Origin: Seohaeicola saemankumensis
GTDB taxonomy: Bacteria; Pseudomonadota; Alphaproteobacteria; Rhodobacterales; Rhodobacteraceae
Assembly (NCBI RefSeq): GCF_020171285.1
Contig: NZ_JAIUZI010000001.1
Location: forward strand, 682,001 to 746,000
Length of the DNA stretch: 64,000 nucleotides
Reading direction: 5' to 3'
Shown: one piece after another, positions 8,242-16,186 of the stretch
Position numbering within the stretch: the stretch's first letter is position 1
How the letters are laid out: each line of letters starts with the position of its first letter
Translations under genes and position numbers: made by a program
The notes under the pieces: generated by a model
Seen by the model: only the letters and a program-made list of their open reading frames with translations
Databases searched by the model: none
Told to the model about the DNA's origin: nothing

Positions 8242-9387
8242 TTAAAGGCAGGCCTCCAGCAACGCGCGGGTGTTGTCATAGGTCATTTCCACGGGGTTCC
8301 CGCCGACGCTGGGGTCTGCCAGCGCCGAACGGGTCAGCGCATCGATATCAGGATCGCGCACCCCCAGACCGTGCAGGTTGCCGGGGATCCCCAACTCGGC
8401 ATTCAGGCGGTCCACATAGGCGCAAAACCCCTCGTAGCCACCGTCGATGCCGAGATAGGCGGCAGCCGTGCCCAGAACGCCTTCGATGGCAGGGCGGTTA
8501 AAGCGCAAGACGGCGGGCATGCAGACGGCATTGGTGGTGCCGTGGTGGGTATGATGAACGGCCCCGATCGGATGCGACAAAGCATGGATCGCGCCCAGAC
8601 CCTTTTGAAACGCGGTGGCGCCCATGGCGGCCGCGCTCATCATATGCGCGCGCGCCTCGATGTCGGTGCCGTCGGCATAGGCGCGCGGCAGATAGTCCTT
8701 TACCAGCCGCATGCCTTCCAGCGCGATGCCCTGGCTCATCGGGTGATAATGCGGCGAGCAAAAGGCCTCGACACAATGGGCAAAGGCATCCAGCCCGGTG
8801 CCGGCGGTGATGGCACGCGGCATCCCCACGGTCAGTTCCGGATCGCAGATCACCTGCGCTGGCAGCATCTTGGGGTGGAAGATGATCTTTTTCTCGTGAG
8901 TCTCCGAGTTTGTCAGCACACCGGCCCGGCCCACTTCCGATCCGGTTCCGGCGGTGGTTGGAACCGCCACGATGGGGGCAATGCCGGCGGGATCGGCGCG
9001 CGTCCACCAATCGCCCACATCTTCATAGTCCCAGACCGGCCGGGTCTGACCCGACATGAAGGCCAGCACCTTGCCCAGATCCAGCCCCGAGCCGCCGCCA
9101 AAGGCGATGACGCCGTCATAGCCCCCGTCGTGCCAGACCTTCAGCCCCTCGGCGAGGTTTCCTTCGTTGGGGTTCGGATCAACGTCCGAGAACATCGCCC
9201 GGCCCAGACCCGCAGCTTCGAGCAGATCCAGCGCCGCCGTGGTGATCGGCAGTGCGGCCAAACCCCGGTCGGTGACCAGAAGCGGCTTTGTGATGCCAGC
9301 GGCCTTGCAGGCGTCCGGCAATTCCTTGATGCGCCCCGCACCAAAGCGGATTGCGGTGGGATAGGACCAGTTTCCAAAAAGTTTCAT
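8242..9387 (-). CDS. Iron-containing (group III) alcohol dehydrogenase
   Basis: 381-residue NAD(P)-dependent alcohol dehydrogenase of the iron-activated family. The nucleotide motif 'GGGSGLDLGK' is at residues 97-106, the 'PTTAGTGSEV' loop at 143-152, and the metal ligands are Asp200, His204, His268 and His282, with spacing as in FucO. It ends the minus-strand operon and lies 4 nt from the aldehyde dehydrogenase stop, so the pair probably works as alcohol to aldehyde to acid. With the upstream glutamine-synthetase-like gene, a gamma-glutamylated amino alcohol is the most economical substrate (inference). A small hairpin (8213-8229) follows the stop in the convergent gap to soxG but has no T-tract. 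Confidence 0.93.
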   Translation of the reverse strand: MKLFGNWSYPTAIRFGAGRIKELPDACKAAGITKPLLVTDRGLAALPITTAALDLLEAAGLGRAMFSDVDPNPNEGNLAEGLKVWHDGGYDGVIAFGGGSGLDLGKVLAFMSGQTRPVWDYEDVGDWWTRADPAGIAPIVAVPTTAGTGSEVGRAGVLTNSETHEKKIIFHPKMLPAQVICDPELTVGMPRAITAGTGLDAFAHCVEAFCSPHYHPMSQGIALEGMRLVKDYLPRAYADGTDIEARAHMMSAAAMGATAFQKGLGAIHALSHPIGAVHHTHHGTTNAVCMPAVLRFNRPAIEGVLGTAAAYLGIDGGYEGFCAYVDRLNAELGIPGNLHGLGVRDPDIDALTRSALADPSVGGNPVEMTYDNTRALLEACL

Positions 9388-9391
9388 GAGC

Positions 9392-10771
9392 CTACAGCTT
9401 TTTCTTGAGGTGATAGGATTTGGGCCGGGTCAGGGCATGGAACCCCAGGACCGACAGGCCGGCGCCACGCCCGGTGTCCTTGCAGCCGGTCCAGCACAGG
9501 CCCGGATCCAGGTAATCGGCCCGGTTCAGAAAAACGGTACCTGTCTGCAGCTGTCGCCCGATGGCCTCGGCGGCCTCGGCGTCTGCGCTCCAGATGCTGG
9601 CGGTCAGACCGTAGCGGCTGTCGTTCATCAGCGCGATGGCCTCGGCATCGTCGCGCACCGGCATGATGCCGACCACCGGGCCAAAGCTTTCCTCGCGCAT
9701 GACCTCCATGTCATGGGTCACATTGGTCAGGATCTGCGGTGTCAGATAGGCGGCGCCGTCGTCCGCGTCGAACCGTTCGATATGCGTTGTGGCGCCCTTG
9801 GCCACGGCGTCTTCGATCTGATCGCGGACGGTGCGAGCAAACCGGATATGCGCCATCGGCCCGATGGTCGTCTCGGGGTCCAGCGGATTGCCCAGCTTGT
9901 AGCTATTGACGAGCGCAACGGCCTTCTCGACAAAGCCATTGAACAGGCTGTCGTGCACATAGATCCGCTCGATCCCGCAACAGCACTGGCCAGAATTGAA
10001 CATCGCTCCGTCAATCAGCGTGGCTACCGCTGCATCCAGATTCGCATCGGCACGGACATATCCGGGATCCTTGCCACCCAGTTCCGTACTGACCGGGATA
10101 AAGGTGCCCGCCGCGGCGCGTTCCATCGCCTGGCCGCCGCCGACCGAGCCGGTGAAGTTGACAAAATCGACCGCGCGCCCCGAGATCAGCTGGGCCGTGG
10201 TGTCATGATCCAGCACGAGGTTCTGAAATACATCCGCCGGTACGCCGGCCGCGTGGAACGCTTCAGCCAGCCGCTCTCCCACCTGCAGCGTTTGCGCCGC
10301 ATGTTTCAGCACCACGGTGTTCCCGGCAATCAGCGCCGGAGCGACGGTGTTGATGGCGGTCATGTAGGGGTAATTCCACGGAGCCACCACCATCACCACG
10401 CCATGTGGTTCCCGCTCGATCTTGCGCAGGAACCCGGGGCTGTCCTCGACCACGATTGGCGCCAGCGCGTCCTGGGCAATGTCGGCCATATGGGACGCGC
10501 GTTCCTCGAAACCGCCGAACTCGCCACCATAGCGCACCGGCCGGCCCATCTGGTGCGCCAGTTCGATGGCCATCTGGTCGGTGGTTCGCCCGACCTCGGC
10601 CACGGCCGCGCGCACCAGCGCGATCCGTTCCGCCAGCGGCCGCGCCGCCCAGCTCGGCTGCGCCGCACGGGCGCGGCCAGCCGCCTGTACCGCCGCCTTG
10701 GGCGTCAGCGCCTCCCGCTCCACATAGACCGATCCGTCGATCGGCGAGATACATTGCACAACAGTGCCCAT
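9392..10771 (-). CDS. NAD-dependent aldehyde dehydrogenase
   Basis: 459-residue cytosolic aldehyde dehydrogenase. The oxyanion Asn is in 'PWNYPY' (Asn133), the general-base Glu in 'STELGGKDPG' (Glu230) and the nucleophile in the triple cysteine of 'NSGQCCCG' (residues 263-265, the middle one by analogy). 'EESFGPVV' closes the family set. ATG 10771 begins at the usual family N-terminus; an ATG 18 nt earlier is less likely. It is preceded by the glutamine-synthetase-like gene and followed 4 nt later by the iron alcohol dehydrogenase, and presumably oxidises the aldehyde made by that enzyme. The exact substrate cannot be read from the sequence. Confidence 0.94.
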   Translation of the reverse strand: MGTVVQCISPIDGSVYVEREALTPKAAVQAAGRARAAQPSWAARPLAERIALVRAAVAEVGRTTDQMAIELAHQMGRPVRYGGEFGGFEERASHMADIAQDALAPIVVEDSPGFLRKIEREPHGVVMVVAPWNYPYMTAINTVAPALIAGNTVVLKHAAQTLQVGERLAEAFHAAGVPADVFQNLVLDHDTTAQLISGRAVDFVNFTGSVGGGQAMERAAAGTFIPVSTELGGKDPGYVRADANLDAAVATLIDGAMFNSGQCCCGIERIYVHDSLFNGFVEKAVALVNSYKLGNPLDPETTIGPMAHIRFARTVRDQIEDAVAKGATTHIERFDADDGAAYLTPQILTNVTHDMEVMREESFGPVVGIMPVRDDAEAIALMNDSRYGLTASIWSADAEAAEAIGRQLQTGTVFLNRADYLDPGLCWTGCKDTGRGAGLSVLGFHALTRPKSYHLKKKL

Positions 10772-10810
10772 GATCCACACACTCCGCAATTCAGGGCAGG
10801 CCGCCCCGCT

Positions 10811-10843
10811 TTCATCTCTTCAAAAATACTCCCGCCGGAGGCG
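10811..10843 (-). repeat. Dispersed 3'-end motif, copy A
   Basis: Read on the minus strand: a CCTCCGGCGG block, then GAGTATTTTTGAAGAGATGAA. It lies just after the stop of the glutamine-synthetase-like gene and is oriented with it. Related copies are at 20178, 26705, 45951, 56432 and 56481. Confidence 0.8.
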
Positions 10844-10850
10844 TCCCCGG

Positions 10851-12206
10851 TCAGGCCTTCTCGAACCCGCGCGCGATTTCCCAGTCGGTCACCGTGCGGT
10901 CGAATTCTTCCTGTTCCCACTCGGCGCAGCGCGTGTAGTGGTCGATCACGCCATCGCCCATGGCGGCGCGCAGCATGCGGGATCCGCGCAGGGTCTCCGT
11001 CGCCGCCCTCAGGGTCGACGGAATCTCACCGGCCTCGGCGTCCTGGTACACATCGCCCGAGGTCGGCTCGGCCAGTTCCATCTTGTCCTCGATCCCTTTC
11101 AGCCCGGCGGCGATCAGCGCGGCCTGCGCCAGATAGGGGTTCAGGTCCGACCCGCCGATCCGGCACTCCATCCGCACCGCCTTGGTGCCCTCTCCGCAGA
11201 GCCGGAAACCGGCGGTGCGGTTGTCCACCGACCAGACCGTTTTGGTCGGGGCAAAGGTGCCCTTCATGAACCGTTTGTAGCTGTTGATGTAGGGCGCCAG
11301 GAAAAACACGTACTCGGGCGCATAGGCGATCATACCGGCGCAGAACTGGCGCATCAGGTCGGACATGCCATGCGGCTTGTCGGCGTCGTAGAATTCTGGA
11401 ATCCCGTCGCGCCAGAGCGACAGGTGCACGTGGCTGGCCGAGCCGACCTTGTCGTGGCGCCATTTTGCCAGGAAACTGGCCGAGCGCCCCTGCGCCCAGG
11501 CAATTTCCTTGGTGGCATGTTTCGCGATGGTGTGGTGATCGGCGCAGGCCAGTGCGTCGGCATAACGGATGTTCAGCTCTTCCTGCCCGGTTTCGGCCTC
11601 ACCTTTGGTGTTTTCGACCGGAATGCCAGCGGCAAAGAGGGCATTGCGCAGAGGGCGCATCACCCCTTCTTCCTTTGTGGTCTGCAGAATGCTGTAGTCT
11701 TCGTTATAGCCACTGATCGGAGTCAAATCGCGGTAGCCATCCTTGCGGATTTCGTCAAAACCTTGCTCAAAAAGAAAAAACTCAAGTTCGGTGGCCATCA
11801 TCGGTGTCAGGCCGAGGTCGGCCAGACGCGCGATCTGGTGCTTCAGAACCTGACGCGGGGAATGGGGCACCGACTGATGAGTGTGGTGGTCGAGCACGTC
11901 GCACAAAACCATCACGGTGCCCTCCAGCCAGGGCACGGGCCGCAGGGTCGACAGGTCGGGTTGCATCACGTAGTCGCCATAACCCGCCGACCATGAGGTC
12001 GCGGCATAGCCCTCGGGCGTCGCCATCTCCAGGTCAGTGGCCAGCAGGTAGTTGCAGCAGTGCGTTTCCTGCCAGGCGCTGTCGAGGAAATTCTGCGCGT
12101 GAAAGCGCTTGCCCATCAATCGGCCCTGCATATCGACAAGGCAGACCAGAACGGTATCCACGGTGCCGTCCGACACCTGCTGTTTAAGCGCATCAAGGGT
12201 GAGCAT
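10851..12206 (-). CDS. Glutamine synthetase family gamma-glutamyl-amine ligase
   Basis: 451-residue glutamine synthetase fold ligase of the PuuA/GlnA4-like branch rather than housekeeping GlnA: the beta-Grasp N-terminus is shortened ('TVLVCLVDMQGRLMGKRF'), the catalytic core has 'ATELEFFLFEQGF', 'GEAETGQEELNI', 'SASHVHLSLWRDG' and 'DNRTAGFRLCGEG', and the adenylylation-loop tyrosine region of GlnA is not evident. Members ligate glutamate to amines such as putrescine, isopropylamine or ethanolamine using ATP. ATG 12206 has GAGG 7 nt upstream; an in-frame ATG 24 nt earlier does not. It lies after the TRAP binding-protein gene with a palindrome doublet between, and before aldehyde and alcohol dehydrogenases, which supports amine or amino-alcohol catabolism. 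Confidence 0.9.
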   Translation of the reverse strand: MLTLDALKQQVSDGTVDTVLVCLVDMQGRLMGKRFHAQNFLDSAWQETHCCNYLLATDLEMATPEGYAATSWSAGYGDYVMQPDLSTLRPVPWLEGTVMVLCDVLDHHTHQSVPHSPRQVLKHQIARLADLGLTPMMATELEFFLFEQGFDEIRKDGYRDLTPISGYNEDYSILQTTKEEGVMRPLRNALFAAGIPVENTKGEAETGQEELNIRYADALACADHHTIAKHATKEIAWAQGRSASFLAKWRHDKVGSASHVHLSLWRDGIPEFYDADKPHGMSDLMRQFCAGMIAYAPEYVFFLAPYINSYKRFMKGTFAPTKTVWSVDNRTAGFRLCGEGTKAVRMECRIGGSDLNPYLAQAALIAAGLKGIEDKMELAEPTSGDVYQDAEAGEIPSTLRAATETLRGSRMLRAAMGDGVIDHYTRCAEWEQEEFDRTVTDWEIARGFEKA

Positions 12207-12229
12207 GAGCAACCTCGGGATCTGGCGCA

Positions 12230-12276
12230 CAAGAATTTTTCGAAAATTCTTGGCAAATTTCTTTCAAAGAAATTTG
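12230..12276. repeat. Tandem palindrome doublet (copy 2), between dctP and the ligase gene
   Basis: Two perfect 23-bp hairpins one base apart. 12230-12252 has arms CAAGAATTTT / AAAATTCTTG with loop TCG; 12254-12276 has arms CAAATTTCTT / AAGAAATTTG with loop TCA. Read on the minus strand, the strand of the flanking genes, the loops are TGA and CGA and the order of the two cores matches copy 1 at 3598-3642. It starts 24 bp upstream of the ligase ATG and could act as a 3'-end stabiliser or attenuator after dctP. Confidence 0.85.
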
Positions 12277-12313
12277 GCCCGCGCGCGAGGTGGCGGGCCA
12301 AATCGTGTTCGGA

Positions 12314-13348
12314 TCAGCCGTAGCGGTAGGGGCGTCCGGCTTTTTGCATGTCGGCATTGTATTTCTTAAAGATCTCGACGACCTTTGCCTTGGTCTCGGA
12401 CTCGCTGGCGATCTCGTCCCAGAACTTGACGGCCGCGCCTTCGACCTGTGCCCATTCCTCGTCCGGGATTGTGGTCAGCTGCATCTTGGTGCCATTGACC
12501 CGCAGCGAAGCCTCGCCGCCCCAGTACCACCACTGGCGATAGTAGTGAGACTGGTCACAGCAGACGCGGAACAGTGTCTGAAGGTCCTCGGGCAGTTCGT
12601 TCCAGCGGTCCATATTGGCAAAGAAAGACCCGGCCCATGCGCCCGAGATATTGTTGGTCAGGAAATAGTTGGTCACATCCGCCCAGCCGACGGTGTAATC
12701 CTCGGTGATACCGGACCATGCGATGCCGTCCAGTTCGCCGGTCTGTACCGCGACTTCGATGTCTTCCCAGGGCAGGGTCACCGGCACCACGCCGAACTGG
12801 CTGAGGAAACGACCGGCCGTGGGGAAGGTGAAGACGCGCTTGCCCTTGAGGTCGGCCAGCGAGTTGATCGGATCCTTGGTGGCGAAGTGGCAGGGGTCCC
12901 AGGACCCGGCCGAGATATGTTTGACGCCGACCTTGGAGTATTCCGCGTCCCAGATTTCGTTCAGGCCGTACTGGTTGAACAGCACCGGCACGTCGAGCGA
13001 GTAGCGCGAGGCGAAGGGGAAGTAGCCGCCGAAAACGGTCACTTCGGTGGGCGAGGCCATCGAATCGTCATCCGACTGCACCGCGTCGATGGTGCCGCGC
13101 TGCATGGCGCGGAACAGCTCGCCGGTGGGCACCAGCTGATCGGCATAGAACAGCTCGATCTGCATGCGATCGCCGGCGATCTTGTTGAACATCTCGATCG
13201 CCGGGTCGATCACATGGGCGGCCAGCGCCGGGCCGGCATAGGTTTGCATCCGCCACTTGATGGTCGATTGCGCCAGCGCCGGTGTCGCCAGCGGGGCTGC
13301 GGCCGCCCCTGCGGCGGCGGTGGTCAAGAACTTGCGTCTTGTAGTCAT
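12314..13348 (-). CDS. dctP: TRAP transporter solute-binding protein DctP (Tat-exported)
   Basis: 344-residue periplasmic binding protein. The start at ATG 13348 gives an immediate twin-arginine signal ('TTRRKFLTTAAAGA') with a cleavage region 'TPALAQS' near residue 28; the twin-arginine type points to folding in the cytoplasm before export. The mature part resembles TakP-type TRAP receptors: 'IKWRMQTYAGP', 'PTGELFRAMQRGTIDAVQ', 'SLADLKGKRVFTFPTAGRFLSQFG'. It binds a small organic solute and delivers it to DctQM encoded just upstream on the same strand. Ligand unknown; the downstream catabolic genes suggest an amine or amino alcohol or its derivative, although most characterised TRAP receptors bind carboxylates. 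Confidence 0.93.
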   Translation of the reverse strand: MTTRRKFLTTAAAGAAAAPLATPALAQSTIKWRMQTYAGPALAAHVIDPAIEMFNKIAGDRMQIELFYADQLVPTGELFRAMQRGTIDAVQSDDDSMASPTEVTVFGGYFPFASRYSLDVPVLFNQYGLNEIWDAEYSKVGVKHISAGSWDPCHFATKDPINSLADLKGKRVFTFPTAGRFLSQFGVVPVTLPWEDIEVAVQTGELDGIAWSGITEDYTVGWADVTNYFLTNNISGAWAGSFFANMDRWNELPEDLQTLFRVCCDQSHYYRQWWYWGGEASLRVNGTKMQLTTIPDEEWAQVEGAAVKFWDEIASESETKAKVVEIFKKYNADMQKAGRPYRYG

Positions 13349-13416
13349 TTGTACCTCCTGAGGTGTCTTATGGTTGGACTTCGGTTGCGGGGCCCCGTTT
13401 GCCGGGGTCTGGGAAT

Positions 13417-14742
13417 TCACTTGTTGTAGACATATTCGGGCAGCCACAGCGCGATCTGAGGAAACCGCATGATGATCACCAGCGCCAGAACCATGACCAG
13501 CACAAAGGGCAGGATCGACGAATAGATGTCGCGCAGGCTGATTTCCGGCGGTGCCATCGCGCGCATCAGGAACAGGTTATAGCCAAAGGGCGGCGTCATA
13601 TAGGCAATCTGCGTGGTGATCGTATAAAGCACACCGTACCAGATCAGGTCAAAGCCGAGCGCGCCGACCAGCGGCACGTAAAGCGGCGCGACGATGACCA
13701 GCATGGCGGTGTCATCCAGAAAGGTACCCATCAGGATAAAACTCAGCTGCATCAGGATCAGGATCATCCAGGGGCTGAGGCCCAGCTTTTCGGTGAACAC
13801 GCCCTCGATCGCCTTGACCGCGCCCAACCCATCGAACACCGCGCCAAAGGCCAGCGCCGCCAGGATGATCCACATGAACATACAGGAAATGCCCAGCGTG
13901 TTGCGGACCGAGTTTTCAAAGACCTCGCGCGTCATCCGCCCCTTGACCACCGCAGCGACAAAGGCGGCCAATGCGCCGATGGCGGAGCTTTCCACCAGCG
14001 AGGTCCAGCCATTGACGAAGGGGATCATCATGGCTGCAAAGATGAACAGGGGCAGCAGCCCGGCGCGCAGCAGCCGCAGCTTTTCGGCGCGCGGCACATT
14101 GCGGTCCTCCGCCGGCAGGGCCGGGCCCAGCGCCGGGTTCAGCCGGCAGCGGATCACGATGTAGAGGATGAACAGCCCGGCCATCATCAGCCCCGGCACC
14201 GCGCCGGCCAGCCACAGCTGGCCCACCGGCTGGCGGGCGATCATCGCGTAGAGCACCAGCACCACCGAAGGCGGCACCAGGATGCCCAGCGACGATCCCG
14301 CCTGAATGACGCCTGTCACCATGCGCTTGTCATAGCCACGCTTCAGCAGCTCTGGCAGCGCGATGGTGGCACCGATGGCCATGCCCGCGACGCTCAGCCC
14401 GTTCATCGCCGAAATCAGCACCATCAAACCGATTGTGCCAACCGCCAGCCCGCCCGACAATCCACCCATCCAGACGTGGAACATGCGGTAGAGGTCATCG
14501 GCGATCTTCGATTCCGACAGCACGTAGCCCATGAAGATGAACATCGGCAGGGTCAGCAGCGGATACCATTTCATCAGCTTCATCGCCGCCGAGAACCCCA
14601 GGTCATAACCGCCCCGGTCACCCCACAGCACGAGTGCCGCGATCACGGCAACGAATCCGATGGCGCCGAACACCCGCTGTCCGGTCAGCAGCATCAGCAT
14701 CATCGTTGAGAACATCAGGATCGCGATCAGCTCGTAGGACAT
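13417..14742 (-). CDS. dctM: TRAP transporter large permease DctM
   Basis: 441-residue inner-membrane protein, hydrophobic along its whole length with about 12 or more predicted helices. DctM landmarks: 'MFIFMGYVLSESKIADDLYRM', 'GLSVAGMAIGATIALPELLKRGYDKRMVTGVI', 'GILVPPSVVLVLYAMI' and 'AYMTPPFGYNLFLMRAMAP'. This is the sodium-coupled transport subunit. The start overlaps the dctQ stop by one base (TGATG), so the pair is translationally coupled. dctP follows after 68 nt. Confidence 0.95.
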   Translation of the reverse strand: MSYELIAILMFSTMMLMLLTGQRVFGAIGFVAVIAALVLWGDRGGYDLGFSAAMKLMKWYPLLTLPMFIFMGYVLSESKIADDLYRMFHVWMGGLSGGLAVGTIGLMVLISAMNGLSVAGMAIGATIALPELLKRGYDKRMVTGVIQAGSSLGILVPPSVVLVLYAMIARQPVGQLWLAGAVPGLMMAGLFILYIVIRCRLNPALGPALPAEDRNVPRAEKLRLLRAGLLPLFIFAAMMIPFVNGWTSLVESSAIGALAAFVAAVVKGRMTREVFENSVRNTLGISCMFMWIILAALAFGAVFDGLGAVKAIEGVFTEKLGLSPWMILILMQLSFILMGTFLDDTAMLVIVAPLYVPLVGALGFDLIWYGVLYTITTQIAYMTPPFGYNLFLMRAMAPPEISLRDIYSSILPFVLVMVLALVIIMRFPQIALWLPEYVYNK

Positions 14743-15263
14743 CAGGTGGTCTCCCGCGTGATCGTCTCACCGCGGATGCGGAGTATGTCCTTGAGCAGTT
14801 CCGAGACCGCCTGCAGCAGCATCAGGAGAATGCCGAAACACATGATGACCTTTATGGGCCACAGATAGGGACGCCAGGCGGTCGGGCTACGCTCGCCGCC
14901 GTATTGAAAGCTGTACATCGTGCTGTCCAGTCCGCCCCAGAGCAGCACTACCAGATAGGTGATCAGGAAGAGGACCGTGATCGCATCGACCTGCGCCTTG
15001 CGGCGGTCTGACCATTCGCCATAAAGCAGGTCCATGCGCACATTCGATCCCATCTGAATCGAATAGGGACCGCCCAGGATGTAATAGGCGACCATGGCGA
15101 ACTGGGCCATTTCCAGCGTCCACAGAGATGGCAGGAAAAAGGTTTTCGACACTGAGGACCACAGCAGGATGCCCATCATGACAAAGATGCCATACATCAC
15201 GATGCGCCCGATCCAGCGGTTGAACCTGTCGACCAGGGATATGTATCGGCGGGCCAGCTGCAT
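14742..15263 (-). CDS. dctQ: TRAP transporter small permease DctQ
   Basis: 173-residue membrane protein with four predicted helices: residues about 17-37, 53-72, 95-113 and 134-156. DctQ features include 'FFLPSLWTLEMAQFAMVAYYILGGPYSIQMGSNVRMDLLYG', where the conserved helix pair meets a basic cytoplasmic loop. It associates with DctM. The start overlaps the stop of the FGase-family gene by one base and the stop overlaps dctM by one base, so FGase-dctQ-dctM is a tight translational block. Confidence 0.93.
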   Translation of the reverse strand: MQLARRYISLVDRFNRWIGRIVMYGIFVMMGILLWSSVSKTFFLPSLWTLEMAQFAMVAYYILGGPYSIQMGSNVRMDLLYGEWSDRRKAQVDAITVLFLITYLVVLLWGGLDSTMYSFQYGGERSPTAWRPYLWPIKVIMCFGILLMLLQAVSELLKDILRIRGETITRETT

Positions 15264-16084
15264 CAGATCTGACCTGTATTCTGGGGCATGAGGGTATCGT
15301 GAGCCGTTGGATGGCTTTCGAAATGCCGGATCGTCTCGGCCAGCGCCGGACCCAGCTTGGCCGCGACTTCGGCCACGCCCTGGGGCGTCGCGACCAGATC
15401 GTTGCGCACCTCGATCATCACATTCGGCAACCCGCGCGGGATCGCGTGATGCCGCAGGGTATGGGTGACGCCGTCGGTGGCCGAGTAGGGGGCGTTCATC
15501 CGTACGTCCCAGCTGGAGTCACGCCGCAGCACGTGCAGAAGAACCCGCGCGGCCCGGTCGTCGCTGTCATGCAGCACTCCGATTTCCACCGCGCGCGGTG
15601 CGCCGTGATAGACCGGCGTGAAGGTATGGATGGTGATCAGCACCGGCGGGTTGGGCCGCGCGCCGATGGTCTGCGCGAGCAGCGCGCGGAACGGTTCGTA
15701 GACGTCGCGGACGCGCTGCGCGCGCGCGGCGGCGGTCAGACCGGTGTTGCCGGAAACGGCAAAGACTTCGCTGCGTTCCGGCACCGCGTCCGCGGCCTCG
15801 GGCGGGCGGTTGCAGTCGTACACCAGCCGGCTGACGCAGGACACCACCAGCGGCGTATCCAGTCGTTCGGCCAGCGCAACCGCCAGATCACGCCCGCCGA
15901 TGTCCCAGGCGGCGTGGGATCGGGCCGTCGCCTCGTCCAGTCCCAGACCGTTCAGCGATCGAGGAATGCTCCGGCTGGCGTGTTCGCATACCAGCACCGC
16001 CGAGGCCCGGCCATCGGCATGCAGAACCTGCGCGGCAGGCTGTTCGCTGGGGGCCAGCAGGGGTGACTCGAAATCGGCAGACAT
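15263..16084 (-). CDS. N-formylglutamate amidohydrolase (FGase) family hydrolase
   Basis: 273-residue zinc-dependent amidohydrolase of the FGase family. Conserved patches: 'SAVLVCEHASRSIP', 'AAWDIGGRDLA', 'SRLVYDCNRPP', 'VLITIHTFTPVYHG' and 'NVMIEVRNDLV'. HutG-type members cleave N-formyl-glutamate in histidine breakdown, but no hut gene is here. Being first in an operon with TRAP, gamma-glutamyl ligase, ADH and ALDH genes, it may instead hydrolyse the final gamma-glutamyl amide (inference). I start at ATG 16084; ATG 16093 is an alternative and neither has a strong ribosome site. The divergent RpiR regulator starts about 100 bp away. Confidence 0.9.
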   Translation of the reverse strand: MSADFESPLLAPSEQPAAQVLHADGRASAVLVCEHASRSIPRSLNGLGLDEATARSHAAWDIGGRDLAVALAERLDTPLVVSCVSRLVYDCNRPPEAADAVPERSEVFAVSGNTGLTAAARAQRVRDVYEPFRALLAQTIGARPNPPVLITIHTFTPVYHGAPRAVEIGVLHDSDDRAARVLLHVLRRDSSWDVRMNAPYSATDGVTHTLRHHAIPRGLPNVMIEVRNDLVATPQGVAEVAAKLGPALAETIRHFESHPTAHDTLMPQNTGQI

Positions 16085-16186
16085 GTGTAGCATTGGTTAC
16101 AGGTGGCGTCGCGCTGTCAACAAAATTTCTGTAGACTTCTCTACATTAACGCATACTCTGTAGAATATGTTAGCAAAGAGGTTGCC
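16085..16186. promoter_or_regulatory. Divergent operon/rpiR promoter with TGTAGA operators
   Basis: 102-bp gap between the catabolic operon and the RpiR gene, AT-rich against its surroundings. It holds a perfect dyad GTAGA-CTTC-TCTAC (16131-16144), a second TGTAGA 29 bp downstream (16159-16164, against 16130-16135), and an imperfect TGTAGC...GTTACA dyad (16085-16100) at the FGase start. Spacing near three helical turns and the adjacent regulator make these likely RpiR sites. Confidence 0.6.

Noticed and set aside
15263-16084. Histidine utilisation HutG
   Set aside because: The FGase-family match is good, but no hutU, hutH, hutI or hutF is in the operon, which has instead a ligase, ADH, ALDH and TRAP genes.
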